From NCBI RefSeq assembly GCF_001913155.1, contig NZ_CP018760.1, positions 1,426,001 to 1,490,000 of the forward strand: a DNA stretch of 64,000 bases, given 5' to 3'. The position numbers and the translations under genes were made by a program. The notes below the pieces were generated by a model. That model made no database searches. It was not told the origin of the DNA and saw nothing but the letters and a program-made list of their open reading frames with translations. The DNA is from Maribacter hydrothermalis (lineage in GTDB: Bacteria; Bacteroidota; Bacteroidia; Flavobacteriales; Flavobacteriaceae). This document shows, in pieces, positions 1 through 7,940 of the stretch (position 1 is its first letter; each line of letters starts with the position of its first letter).

Positions 1-2
1 TA

Positions 3-254
3 GTTATTAAATGGCTTACAGGTTTTAATGAAATAGAAATACAACAACATATTAAAGATAAACTCAGCTTTGAAACATTCTTTAATAAGGCAAGTATTAA
101 CCCTAATGCCCATTTAATTAAAGGTGTAATATGTGGGTATAGAATTGAAGAAATTGACAATATACTAACACAACAAGTACGCTATTTAGATAAGTTAGTA
201 GATGAATTAGCAAAAGGTCGAAAAATGGAAAAAATATTAAGAGAAGAAAATTAA
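3..254 (+). CDS. DUF2200 family protein, 3' part
   Basis: The window opens inside a reading frame that runs 83 codons to a TAA stop. The visible end carries the typical DUF2200 tail: a WLTGF motif, then FETFF, INPN, a GVICGYR motif, an IRYLDKL-like stretch (here VRYLDKLVDELAKG) and MEKILR. DUF2200 proteins are small cytoplasmic proteins of unknown biochemical role, usually about 115 residues, so roughly the first 30 residues lie outside the window. Family assignment is from remembered family motifs and is fairly sure; the function is unknown. Confidence 0.8.
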   Translation, partial: VIKWLTGFNEIEIQQHIKDKLSFETFFNKASINPNAHLIKGVICGYRIEEIDNILTQQVRYLDKLVDELAKGRKMEKILREEN

Positions 255-628
255 AGTGCTAACTAATAGTAGTACAATTTGACTAATCGCGATCCAGAAA
301 AAAATTGATATTTTACTTTGCCGTAATAGTTGACTTATTATTGTTTTTAAGAGGCACCGACATTTAAGCTCAAGGACATATTAGAAATGAATCTCGACAA
401 GTAAACAATCTCGGGACAAACCTACAAGGCATTGAATTAAAGATTTAATTTAGATTTTGACGAAAGCCTCGTATGATTTATGTCTCGATTAGCGAGTAAA
501 AAAAGAGGACAGCACTTATAACTCCCTAAACAAAATAGTTATTTATTGGTTCGGCTTTATTATACTACCAGTTAAACATCAACAAACCAATGGCTATCCT
601 CTATTTTTATAATAAAATGACTACTTTT
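255..628. other. intergenic spacer with dispersed repeat copy
   Basis: This 374-bp stretch has no convincing gene. It contains a copy of a roughly 100-bp repeat (about 406-506) that recurs at 12001-12100. It also holds an imperfect inverted pair, AGAGGACAGC near 504 and GCTATCCTCT near 592. No clear terminator with a T-tract was seen for either flanking gene. Confidence 0.5.
406..506 (+). repeat. dispersed ~100-bp intergenic repeat, copy A
   Basis: The sequence begins CAATCTCGGGACAAACC, passes AAGGCATTGAA, then AAGCCTCGTATGATTTATG, and ends TCTCGATTAGCGAGTAAAAA. Copy B at 12001-12100 has the same blocks in the same order and nearly the same spacing. The last part is a small hairpin-like CTCG...CGAG element. 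It lies between genes in both places, as expected for a non-coding dispersed repeat. Confidence 0.65.
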
Positions 629-1045
629 TTATTTGAAAAAATGTATACTGGATTCCTTCAAATTCAAATTTGCCGGTTGCGGAAACTCCGCATGTACGAT
701 TAATACATTCTCATGATGTTGTTCTAAATTACTAAGCTCATTTCTGTTCAATAATAATATTGTAGAATGACCATGATGGTCTAATTTATCTAAAATAGTT
801 TTCCCGTTAAACTCACATATCCAATGCGTTTCTGACATATTCTCTTCATAGAATATTTCAATAGTGGGTACTTGATAATAATTATAATCACGAATTGCTT
901 CTAGGTCAAACACTAAACGAAGCAAACCGCTTTCTATAGTAACGTCTTCCTTTTTTATACCCAACTTTTCAAAAGACAATTTACCAGCACTTGGCTCACT
1001 TAACTTTACTTTTATTTCTCCTTGGTTTATTTCTACCTTGTTCAT
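629..1045 (-). CDS. hypothetical protein
   Basis: A 138-residue acidic protein of unknown function that I do not recognise. It has no signal peptide, membrane segment or known motif. The chain looks like a soluble, mostly beta fold, with alternating hydrophobic stretches such as LLRLVFDLEAI and STILLLNRNEL. It lies 86 bp downstream of the methyltransferase on the same strand, so the two may be co-transcribed. The ATG at 1045 is the natural start, and the frame looks protein-like throughout. Confidence 0.6.
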   Translation of the reverse strand: MNKVEINQGEIKVKLSEPSAGKLSFEKLGIKKEDVTIESGLLRLVFDLEAIRDYNYYQVPTIEIFYEENMSETHWICEFNGKTILDKLDHHGHSTILLLNRNELSNLEQHHENVLIVHAEFPQPANLNLKESSIHFFK

Positions 1046-1131
1046 GTAATCCTATTTTAGCTACAATCAAAGCTAGTGTACAAGGCAAATTTATAATATG
1101 ATATTTATCAGGATAACGAAATCAATTAATG

Positions 1132-1806
1132 TTATTTAAATCTATATAGCGTTGTTACAATTATTCCGTGTTCATCTGGTATTGAAAGTAACACCTTTTC
1201 TTCCTTTACTTTTAAGTTGAACGGTGGCGCCAAAAGATGAATGCCACTTTGCTTTTTTAGTCGCGTTCCCTGTCCTGAAATAATATCAGCATTAGGTTGA
1301 AAATTACCTTTTGGAAGGTGTTCGGTAACAATTACATAGGTATAGTCGTATAATTTTTCTGTTACCAGCTTTACTTCATTATTAGACAAGTGCTGCAGTA
1401 CTTGACGAATAATAGCGCATTCTGCAGTGGGCAATTTATCTTTAGCAATATCCAAAGATTGAAATTCTAAATTCGATACCTTAAATTTTTCCCTATTCCG
1501 TTCAATAAGTTCTGGGACAATATCTACAGCTATATAATTTTTGGTATACTGCACCAGTTCTTTCCCCACATTGAAATCTCCACAACCTAAATCGCACACT
1601 GAAATTGGTTTTTCAAAAGTGTCTAAAAATGTAATTATAGCTTGTACATAAGGTGCTACAATCTCTACTTTATGAGAACCTTCTCCCGAATAAAAGTCAG
1701 ACTCACCACTACCCCACAGATTCTTTTCATAGACCTGTTGCATAGCATCTTTAGTGGGCCATGGCTTTTTACTCCGCTTTGATGTATTGTCCTTATTTTT
1801 CACCAC
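1132..1806 (-). CDS. class I SAM-dependent methyltransferase
   Basis: The protein has a Rossmann-type methyltransferase core. Motif I reads VCDLGCGDFNVGKEL, followed by an acidic VDIVPELIERNREKF strand end (ribose-binding position) and IIRQVLQHLSNNEV as motif IV/post-motif. The substrate cannot be inferred. The open frame extends to an ATG at 1854, but those first 16 codons lie across a perfect transcription-terminator hairpin of the upstream gene (1822-1851). I therefore place the start at one of two tandem GTG codons (1806 or 1803), giving about 224 residues and keeping the conserved PWPTKDAMQQVYEKNLWG N-terminus. The fold is sure; the start is an inference. Confidence 0.75.
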   Translation of the reverse strand: MVKNKDNTSKRSKKPWPTKDAMQQVYEKNLWGSGESDFYSGEGSHKVEIVAPYVQAIITFLDTFEKPISVCDLGCGDFNVGKELVQYTKNYIAVDIVPELIERNREKFKVSNLEFQSLDIAKDKLPTAECAIIRQVLQHLSNNEVKLVTEKLYDYTYVIVTEHLPKGNFQPNADIISGQGTRLKKQSGIHLLAPPFNLKVKEEKVLLSIPDEHGIIVTTLYRFK

Positions 1807-1821
1807 AATTAAATTAAAAAA

Positions 1822-1851
1822 ACACGCCATAAACTTTCGTTTATGGCGTGT
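1822..1851 (-). terminator. rho-independent terminator of the DUF885 gene
   Basis: A perfect 13-bp stem (ACACGCCATAAAC / GTTTATGGCGTGT) closes a 4-base loop that reads GAAA on the minus strand, a stable GNRA tetraloop. On that strand it is followed directly by a run of T. It lies 29 bp after the DUF885 stop codon and just before the methyltransferase start. Confidence 0.9.
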
Positions 1852-1880
1852 CAATATACTTTAATTTAATTGAGTTTTAT

Positions 1881-3683
1881 TTATTTCTGTGTGTCAATCC
1901 AAGCTTTTACTCTACGTTCTAATAGCTCTAACGGCAAAGCTCCACCACCAAGAACGGTGTCATGGAAACCTTTAATGTCGAACTTATCGCCTAATTCCGT
2001 TTCAGCCATTTTACGTAATTCTTGCATTTTAAGCATTCCTATTTTATACGAGGTTGCTTGGCCTGGCATAACCATGTAACGTTGTACCTCTGCCTTTATA
2101 GCTCCTGGAGCAATAGATGAATTTTCTGTGAAATACTTAATAGCATCTGCCTCAGTCCATCCTTTAGCATGTAAACCTGTATCTACCACCAAGCGTATAG
2201 CTCTCCAAATTTCATTTACCAAACGACCAAAATCGTAATACGGATTTTGGTATCCGCCCATTTCTTTTGCTAGGGTTTCTGTGTACAAAGCCCAACCTTC
2301 GCTATATACACTAAACCCTGCTTGTGTTCTAAACTTAGGTACCGCTTCTAGTTCTTGTGCAATGGAAATTTGCATGTGATGCCCAGGGTTACCTTCATGA
2401 TAAGCAACACCTTCCATTGTAGTTTTCGGCATAGCGTTCATATCTGATAAATGCACGTAATACGTTCCAGCCCTAGAACCATCTGGTGTACCCGCTGAAT
2501 AATGCTGTGGAGCTCCATCTTGCTCACGAAAAGCCTCTACTCTTTTTACTTCTAATTTTGCCTTTGGCAAAATACCAAAGTAATCTGGCAGTTTTTTAGT
2601 TAAATCATCCAAGTACTTTTTAGATTCATCTAAATACGCTTGTCTACCTTCATCGGTATTGGGAAAGAAAAACTGAGGATCCGTATTAACAAATTTAAAG
2701 AACTCGTTTAAATCTCCCTTAAAGCCAACTTTTTCTTTAATGGCCATCATTTCACTTTTAATTCTAGTCACTTCTTTTAGTCCTATTTCATGGATTTCAT
2801 CGGCAGTCATCGCTGTTGTAGTAAAAACCTTTAAGCGATAATTATAGAAATCCTTTCCATTTTCATGACGACTAACGCCTGTTGGTGTTTCTTCTGCATT
2901 ATCTATTTCACTTTCTAACCAAGCTAGTAGTTTTTCATAAGATGGTTTAAAATAATCATTAAGGGTTTTTTGTGATTGCTCTTTAAGTGAAGTTGCCTCT
3001 TCTGCCGTTATTTTTTCTGATGCTAAAAGAGCATCTATTTTGCCATTCATATCATTAAGTAACGGCGTACCATCCGCTAATGCCTTTGTTTGGGTGATAA
3101 CCGTCGTAAATGCAAATTTAGGAGGAAGATTACCTGCAGTAGCCTGCTCTTTTGCCCTTTCCACTAATTGATCTATACCTCTTGATGCTTCTTTAATTCT
3201 TGAGATATACGCATTCATATCGGCTAAACTATCCACTTTATGAAAGTTGATTAGATAACTTGGCAAACCAGTATGCAGCCCGCGCATTTGATCAAACACA
3301 TAGTCTAGATTCTCAAAATTAGCACCCTCTTTTAATGTTTCGTATTGATACATCCATAAATTATACGAAGTCTGGTCTGCTTCATTTAAGCTGGCATAAT
3401 CGAACTTTTCACTAAGTTCCGCAGCATTTTTAGTATACCAGGCTAATTCTTTCTTTTCTGCCTCTTTGCTTAAATCATCTATTTTGTCATATTGGTCCTT
3501 TCGTCCTTGAGCCGTGAGTGCTAGCGGACTCATTTGCAATTGTTCCTCATATTTTTCGTCGAACCACTTATTTAATTCAGCCGTTTGGTCTATAACTGCT
3601 TTTGGTTCTTCTTTACAAGAAGTTAATAACAGAAAAGCTATAGAAAAGCTTGTTGCCATACTGGTAGTAATGATGTTTTTCAT
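1881..3683 (-). CDS. DUF885 family lipoprotein (putative zinc peptidase)
   Basis: A 600-residue protein of the DUF885 family. The N-terminus is a lipoprotein signal with lipobox LLTSC, followed by KEEPK; lysine plus acidic residues after the Cys resembles the surface lipoprotein export signal described in other Bacteroidota. The hallmark HEGNPGHH motif is present, with H429, E430 and H435/H436 as likely metal ligands and catalytic glutamate. The family is predicted to consist of metallopeptidases, but substrates are mostly unknown. The gene is monocistronic: it has its own terminator and is divergent from the GNAT gene at 3917. Full family length; no defects seen. Confidence 0.88.
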   Translation of the reverse strand: MKNIITTSMATSFSIAFLLLTSCKEEPKAVIDQTAELNKWFDEKYEEQLQMSPLALTAQGRKDQYDKIDDLSKEAEKKELAWYTKNAAELSEKFDYASLNEADQTSYNLWMYQYETLKEGANFENLDYVFDQMRGLHTGLPSYLINFHKVDSLADMNAYISRIKEASRGIDQLVERAKEQATAGNLPPKFAFTTVITQTKALADGTPLLNDMNGKIDALLASEKITAEEATSLKEQSQKTLNDYFKPSYEKLLAWLESEIDNAEETPTGVSRHENGKDFYNYRLKVFTTTAMTADEIHEIGLKEVTRIKSEMMAIKEKVGFKGDLNEFFKFVNTDPQFFFPNTDEGRQAYLDESKKYLDDLTKKLPDYFGILPKAKLEVKRVEAFREQDGAPQHYSAGTPDGSRAGTYYVHLSDMNAMPKTTMEGVAYHEGNPGHHMQISIAQELEAVPKFRTQAGFSVYSEGWALYTETLAKEMGGYQNPYYDFGRLVNEIWRAIRLVVDTGLHAKGWTEADAIKYFTENSSIAPGAIKAEVQRYMVMPGQATSYKIGMLKMQELRKMAETELGDKFDIKGFHDTVLGGGALPLELLERRVKAWIDTQK

Positions 3684-3916
3684 AGTTTATAAATGTAGTG
3701 TGAGTTTGTTTTAGTACTGTTGTTTATTAGTAATGCCAAGTATTTATGGAGGGAAATTTAAAGGTAATCAATTTAGATTTATCAATTTTATTTATAATAT
3801 ATCCATAACAATATAAAAAAGATGAAATCATTTAGCAGCATTAATTTAAAAGTCAATAATCCTTAGTTATTACTTAGTTTTATACTTGAACTTTTGATAT
3901 TTATTAAAACCACCAT

Positions 3917-4522
3917 ATGAAAATGGGAAATTGGATTGATAACATCGCATTAGAAGGAGATAAAGTTAAACTTGTTCCTTTAGAGAAATCTCATAAAAGA
4001 GACTTATTAAAAGCCGCTGCCGACGGTAATTTATGGGAATTATGGTACACTTCTGTACCTTCAGAAAAAAACATTGAAGCTTACATTGATCATGCTTTAA
4101 AGCAAAAAGAAGAAGGTATTGAATATACATTTACAGTAATAGACAAGGCAACTAATACGATTATTGGCTCTACAAGATTCTATAGCATACAACCAGAGCA
4201 TAGAAGACTAGAAATTGGCTATACCTGGTATGCAAAAAAACACCAAAGAACTGGTGTCAATACCGAATGTAAACTGCTCTTATTAAAATTTGCCTTTGAG
4301 AATCTAAATTGCATTGCTGTACAATTTATGACCAACTGGCACAACATAAAGTCTAGAACGGCAATTGCACGGCTTGGCGCAAAAGAGGACGGTATTTTAA
4401 GAAATCATAGAATAAATGCTGATGGCACTTACAGAGATTCGGTCGTGTTTTCAATAACTGAACAAGAATGGTTAAGTGTTAAAAAAACGCTTGAGTACAT
4501 ATTAACAAAACATAATTCATAA
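3917..4522 (+). CDS. GNAT family N-acetyltransferase (RimJ/RimL type)
   Basis: A 201-residue GNAT acetyltransferase. It opens with the LEGDKVKLVPLEKSHKRDLL pattern typical of the RimJ/RimL-like subgroup. It continues with TIIGSTRFYSIQPEHRRLEIGYTWY (strands 3-4) and then the acetyl-CoA loop, KKHQRTGVNTECKLLLLKFAFE, where the usual R/Q-x-x-G-x-G/A is RTGVNTE. The C-terminal half holds N-x-x-S-R-x-A (NIKSRTAIARLGAKEDG), also usual here. It acts in the cytoplasm on an unknown amine or protein N-terminus. It heads a run of same-strand genes with short gaps. Confidence 0.85.
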   Translation: MKMGNWIDNIALEGDKVKLVPLEKSHKRDLLKAAADGNLWELWYTSVPSEKNIEAYIDHALKQKEEGIEYTFTVIDKATNTIIGSTRFYSIQPEHRRLEIGYTWYAKKHQRTGVNTECKLLLLKFAFENLNCIAVQFMTNWHNIKSRTAIARLGAKEDGILRNHRINADGTYRDSVVFSITEQEWLSVKKTLEYILTKHNS

Positions 4523-4544
4523 ATTCAAAATATTGCCACTTTAA

Positions 4545-5087
4545 ATGGAACAAATTAATATTATATTCTTTCTATTAGCATCATTCTTTGGTATAGAGGA
4601 CAGTAAAATTGCAGCTGATAAAACCACCGTAACTATTAACCCTAAAACAAAAGAAATAGTTATAGTTCAAGAACACATTTTCACCTTTATCCAAACTGAA
4701 AAAGATACCGCAATTGCTTTAGCGCAATGGGAAAAAATAGCGAACTGGAAAGTGAATAACATACCATGGGCAAAAGAATTAGAAAGTTTCCCTTCTAAAG
4801 GCGCTATTATAAATTCTGTAAATGGTGAATTACAAACACACATTACGCTAACATATACAAATGAGAATGATTTACGTGCAATGGGTATTTGGTATAATAA
4901 AGAGAAAAATCAATTTTCTATAAATGAAATTCCACGAGATCACACCACCAGTGAAACTGGTAAAATAGAAGGTAATTATTGGGTTTTTAATGGAAATAGT
5001 GCATTCAGTTTTACTACTGAACCTTTTGTAGATTTACCTACGGATTATAAAAAGTTTAAACATCCAATCACCGAAATTCTAAAATAG
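4545..5087 (+). CDS. hypothetical protein
   Basis: A 180-residue protein that I do not recognise. The first 17 residues are hydrophobic (NIIFFLLASFFG) and could be a weak signal peptide or anchor, although no lipobox or clear cleavage site is visible. The rest looks like a soluble alpha/beta protein with many charged residues. It lies 22 bp after the GNAT gene and 5 bp before the SnoaL-like gene, so it is probably part of the same transcript. Confidence 0.6.
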   Translation: MEQINIIFFLLASFFGIEDSKIAADKTTVTINPKTKEIVIVQEHIFTFIQTEKDTAIALAQWEKIANWKVNNIPWAKELESFPSKGAIINSVNGELQTHITLTYTNENDLRAMGIWYNKEKNQFSINEIPRDHTTSETGKIEGNYWVFNGNSAFSFTTEPFVDLPTDYKKFKHPITEILK

Positions 5088-5092
5088 CAAGG

Positions 5093-5470
5093 ATGAATCT
5101 AGAAAAAAACAAAGAGAATGCCGTTGAATTTTACAGAACCGCTTATATGGGCCAGCCAAAACTTGCCATTGAAAAATATGTAGGGAATAAGTACATTCAG
5201 CATAACCCCGCAGTTGTGAATGGCACTCAAGGTTTTATCGATTATTTTGACCGAATGCAACTAGAGTACCCAGAAAAGTCCATTGAATTTGTACGTTCTA
5301 TTGCCGAAGGTGATTTAGTTGCTTTACATACCCACCAAACATGGCCAGGAAATGACCAATATGTCACCATGGATTTTTTTAGATTTGATGATAATGGAAA
5401 AATTTGCGAACATTGGGATGCTATTCAGCAAATTCCAGAAAAATCTAGAAACCAAAACACCATGTATTAA
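5093..5470 (+). CDS. SnoaL-like (NTF2-fold) protein
   Basis: A 125-residue protein of the SnoaL-like polyketide-cyclase/NTF2 superfamily. The pattern is clear: an N-terminal helix (ENAVEFYRTAYMGQPKLAIEKY), then KYIQHNPAVVNGTQGFIDYF, a beta strand with LVALHTHQTW, VTMDFFRFDDNGKICEHWDAIQQIP, and a short tail. Such proteins are small cytoplasmic hydrolase/isomerase-like folds, often without known activity. It follows the preceding gene by 5 bp. The family is sure; the substrate is unknown. Confidence 0.85.
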   Translation: MNLEKNKENAVEFYRTAYMGQPKLAIEKYVGNKYIQHNPAVVNGTQGFIDYFDRMQLEYPEKSIEFVRSIAEGDLVALHTHQTWPGNDQYVTMDFFRFDDNGKICEHWDAIQQIPEKSRNQNTMY

Positions 5471-5520
5471 TTACTTTAAGTTTCTTAGATTTTACCGACT
5501 ACAATCAACAAACCACCAAA

Positions 5521-6303
5521 ATGAAACATATTACTATTCAAGGCATTAATTGGGATGCAAAATCCTCTTTTCAAAAAGGACCCGCAAAAGCACCCGACCT
5601 AATTAGAAAAGCACTTTATAGCGATTCTATGAATCTATGTACTGAATATGGTGTTTCAATTGAAAATGAAACCATAACCGACAAGGGTGATTTTGCAATA
5701 AAAGACTACTTTGATATTGAATTGATCACCAAAAAACATTTAGATTCAGATTCCAAAATACTAACCCTCGGTGGAGACCACTCTATTACTTTTCCAATTA
5801 TTAAAGCGTTTCATAATAAACATCCTAAACTAGATATTTTACATATTGATGCACATGCCGATTTGTACCACGATTATGAAGGTGATCCGTATTCTCATGC
5901 CTGCCCCTTTGCTAGGATTATGGAAAACGGTTTTGCCGTAAAACTGGTTCAGGTAGGTATAAGAACTTTAAATCCACACCAAACTGCCCAAGCGGCAAAA
6001 TATAAAGTTGATGTTCATGAAATGAGGAGTTTAAATTTAGAGGCTATTCCTAAATTTGACAATCCGCTTTACATATCCTTAGATATGGACGGGTTTGATC
6101 CTGCATTTGCTCCAGGAGTATCTCACCACGAGCCAGGCGGACTCTCATCTCGCCAAGTTTTAGATTTAGTTCATAACATTAACACTGAAGTAGTAGGTGC
6201 TGATATTGTTGAATACAACCCAGATCGCGACTTTCATAATATGACAGCATATTTAGCCGCCAAAATGATGAAAGAACTTTTAGGTAAAATGATGGAACGA
6301 TAA
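5521..6303 (+). CDS. arginase/agmatinase/formimidoylglutamase family hydrolase
   Basis: A 260-residue ureohydrolase with all six manganese ligands of the family: H87 (GGDHS), D110, H112 and D114 (DAHADL), and D188 and D190 (SLDMDGFDPAFAPG). The enzyme would split urea or a related group from arginine, agmatine or formiminoglutamate; motifs alone do not separate these. It lies about 1.6 kb upstream of the arginine biosynthesis operon on the same strand but apparently outside it. The gene is intact, and ATG at 5521 is the only sensible start. Confidence 0.88.
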   Translation: MKHITIQGINWDAKSSFQKGPAKAPDLIRKALYSDSMNLCTEYGVSIENETITDKGDFAIKDYFDIELITKKHLDSDSKILTLGGDHSITFPIIKAFHNKHPKLDILHIDAHADLYHDYEGDPYSHACPFARIMENGFAVKLVQVGIRTLNPHQTAQAAKYKVDVHEMRSLNLEAIPKFDNPLYISLDMDGFDPAFAPGVSHHEPGGLSSRQVLDLVHNINTEVVGADIVEYNPDRDFHNMTAYLAAKMMKELLGKMMER

Positions 6304-6357
6304 AATTACATTTCAACAAAAACCACTAAATTGTCTTGTCTCTAAACTAATTCCCAA

Positions 6358-7701
6358 ATGCCAAATACCTTTAAAACATTTTTGAAACTTCATAAGGTTT
6401 CCTTGCTGTTGGTGGTATTGAGTATTATGTTTTATTACACTTTTGCCTATCATTTAGTGCGGACAGATTTTGTTAAACTACTAACTCTTTTTATAGCACT
6501 TTTTCTACTTTGCTTTAAGCTTATACAATTCGAAAAATGGAACGTTAAATACTTATTGGCCGTAGGTATAATTTTTAGGCTTATATTTTTATTTACAGAA
6601 CCCACTTTGTCTCAAGATTTCTATCGCTTTATTTGGGATGGTCATTTGGTTGCCAAAAGCATAAACCCCTATTTACATACGCCAAATGAAATAATTGCAA
6701 ATATGGCTACCATGATACCCAATGCCAATGAACTTTATAATGGCATGGGAACTTTAAGCGCAAAACACTATAGTAATTACCCACCGCTAAATCAATTAAT
6801 CTTCGGCTTGGCCGCCTTAATAGGTGGTAAAAGTATGTTTGCTTCTTTAGTTGTAATGCGTAGTACTATTATTTTAGCCGATATAGGTATTTTTTATTTT
6901 GGAAGAAAATTATTGAAAAACCTTAACAAATCTCCTCAGCTCATATTTTGGTACTTTCTTAATCCGTTAGTTATTATTGAACTTACGGGAAACTTGCATT
7001 TCGAGGGCGTAATGCTGTTCTTCTTTATACTTTCTATATTTCTGTTATCGCTAAAAAAATGGACATGGGCCGCAATTATTTTAGCATGTTCTATTTCTAT
7101 AAAATTGGTACCCATATTATTTTTACCGTTGTTTTTACCTTATTTGAGATGGAAAAAAAGTAGTGTGTTTTATATATTGATAGCCGCAACTTCTTTTCTA
7201 CTTTTTTTACCATTTTACACCCCAGAATTCATAGCTAATTATACAAAAACCTTAAGCCTGTGGTTTTCTAATTTTGAATTTAATGCTAGCATCTACAATA
7301 TTGTAAAACAAGTAGCAATTCAATTTGAAGCTAAACCTTGGGAGTTTATAAAAACATATGGCAAAATTACGCCTGCACTTACAATTATTACGGTGCTCTT
7401 ATTTACCTTTCTCCCAAAAAGGAAGGATTTAAACCAGTTAATAGCTTCTATGATGTGGGTTTTAACTATCTACTACTTTATATCTACTACCATACACCCT
7501 TGGTATAGTATTTTCCTTGTGTTACTTGCCATTTTTACCTCGTACAAGTATGCTATAATATGGTCTGCGGCCATCGTACTAAGTTATTTTGCCTATTCAC
7601 AAACAGATTTTAAAGAAAATCTATGGCTACTTAGCATTGAGTATATTTCAGTATACGGCTTCATTATTTATGAAATTGTTGCACATAATAACAAAAAGTG
7701 A
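6358..7701 (+). CDS. polytopic membrane protein, glycosyltransferase 87/C-like
   Basis: A 447-residue integral membrane protein with about ten hydrophobic spans. Features of polyprenyl-phosphate-dependent mannosyltransferases are visible: an early loop with SQDFYRFIWDGHLVAKSINPYLHTP, where D and R sit after the first periplasmic-facing helices, and a YPPLNQLIFGLAAL segment. These resemble DUF2029/GT87 and related GT-C enzymes that transfer sugars to lipid or protein acceptors at the inner membrane. The acceptor is not deducible. It lies 54 bp after the arginase-family gene. Its stop is close to the promoter region of the arginine leader. Confidence 0.72.
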   Translation: MPNTFKTFLKLHKVSLLLVVLSIMFYYTFAYHLVRTDFVKLLTLFIALFLLCFKLIQFEKWNVKYLLAVGIIFRLIFLFTEPTLSQDFYRFIWDGHLVAKSINPYLHTPNEIIANMATMIPNANELYNGMGTLSAKHYSNYPPLNQLIFGLAALIGGKSMFASLVVMRSTIILADIGIFYFGRKLLKNLNKSPQLIFWYFLNPLVIIELTGNLHFEGVMLFFFILSIFLLSLKKWTWAAIILACSISIKLVPILFLPLFLPYLRWKKSSVFYILIAATSFLLFLPFYTPEFIANYTKTLSLWFSNFEFNASIYNIVKQVAIQFEAKPWEFIKTYGKITPALTIITVLLFTFLPKRKDLNQLIASMMWVLTIYYFISTTIHPWYSIFLVLLAIFTSYKYAIIWSAAIVLSYFAYSQTDFKENLWLLSIEYISVYGFIIYEIVAHNNKK

Positions 7702-7765
7702 AGTTTTTGTAAAAATTATAGTATCGAGGATTTCAAATAAATATAATTTGTACATTTACTTTATA

Positions 7766-7852
7766 ATGAACGAAGAAATCTACTTTTTATATTGTACCGT
7801 GAGCCCAGTTGCTCTTGCGCGTCCGTTCACATCTCCCCGTCGTCGCCCGTAA
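7766..7852 (+). CDS. candidate arginine attenuator leader peptide
   Basis: A 28-codon ORF that begins with ATG and ends Ser-Pro-Arg-Arg-Arg-Pro-stop. The three consecutive Arg codons are CGT CGT CGC, with another CGT at codon 19. Most genes here favour AGA for Arg. It lies between the end of the membrane protein and the first gene of the arginine operon, 88 bp before that gene. The second half of the ORF is about 60% G+C in a strongly AT-rich intergenic region, which suggests structured RNA. Leader peptides rich in codons for the end product are the hallmark of ribosome-mediated attenuation (trp, his, leu, thr operons). The peptide itself is not one I recognise; its role is inferred from composition and position. 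Confidence 0.7.
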   Translation: MNEEIYFLYCTVSPVALARPFTSPRRRP

Positions 7853-7915
7853 GGGTATGATATATTTATGGAATTAGGTGAGTCCATTTCCGCACAGCAA
7901 ATCAAAATTTTTTTT
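7799..7915 (+). promoter_or_regulatory. candidate attenuator RNA structures of the arginine operon
   Basis: Hand-drawn pairings suggest competing structures. (a) GTGAGC 7799-7804 pairs with GTTCAC 7825-7830. (b) GTCGT-C-GCCC 7839-7848 pairs with GGGTATGAT 7853-7861 around the loop GTAA, covering the Arg codons and the stop. (c) GCT/TGCG/TTCAC in 7811-7830 pairs with GTGAG/CGCA/AGC in 7877-7898. Pairings (a) and (c) share bases, as in a switch. A run of eight T follows at 7908-7915, but no GC-rich hairpin touches it, so classical intrinsic termination is not evident. No energy calculation was made. Confidence 0.4.
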
Positions 7916-7940
7916 ATACACTTTTTAAATTTAACTGGCA

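Noticed and set aside
7589..7852. An 87-residue frame covering the end of the membrane protein and the arginine leader.
   Set aside because: Its first half is out of frame with the real 6358-7701 gene and reads as low-complexity sequence. Only the last 28 codons, from the ATG at 7766, make sense, as the leader peptide.
7900..7920. A run of eight T at 7908-7915 as an intrinsic terminator for the attenuator.
   Set aside because: No GC-rich stem ends at the T-run. The sequence before it is GCAAATCAAAA, so I did not list a terminator here.
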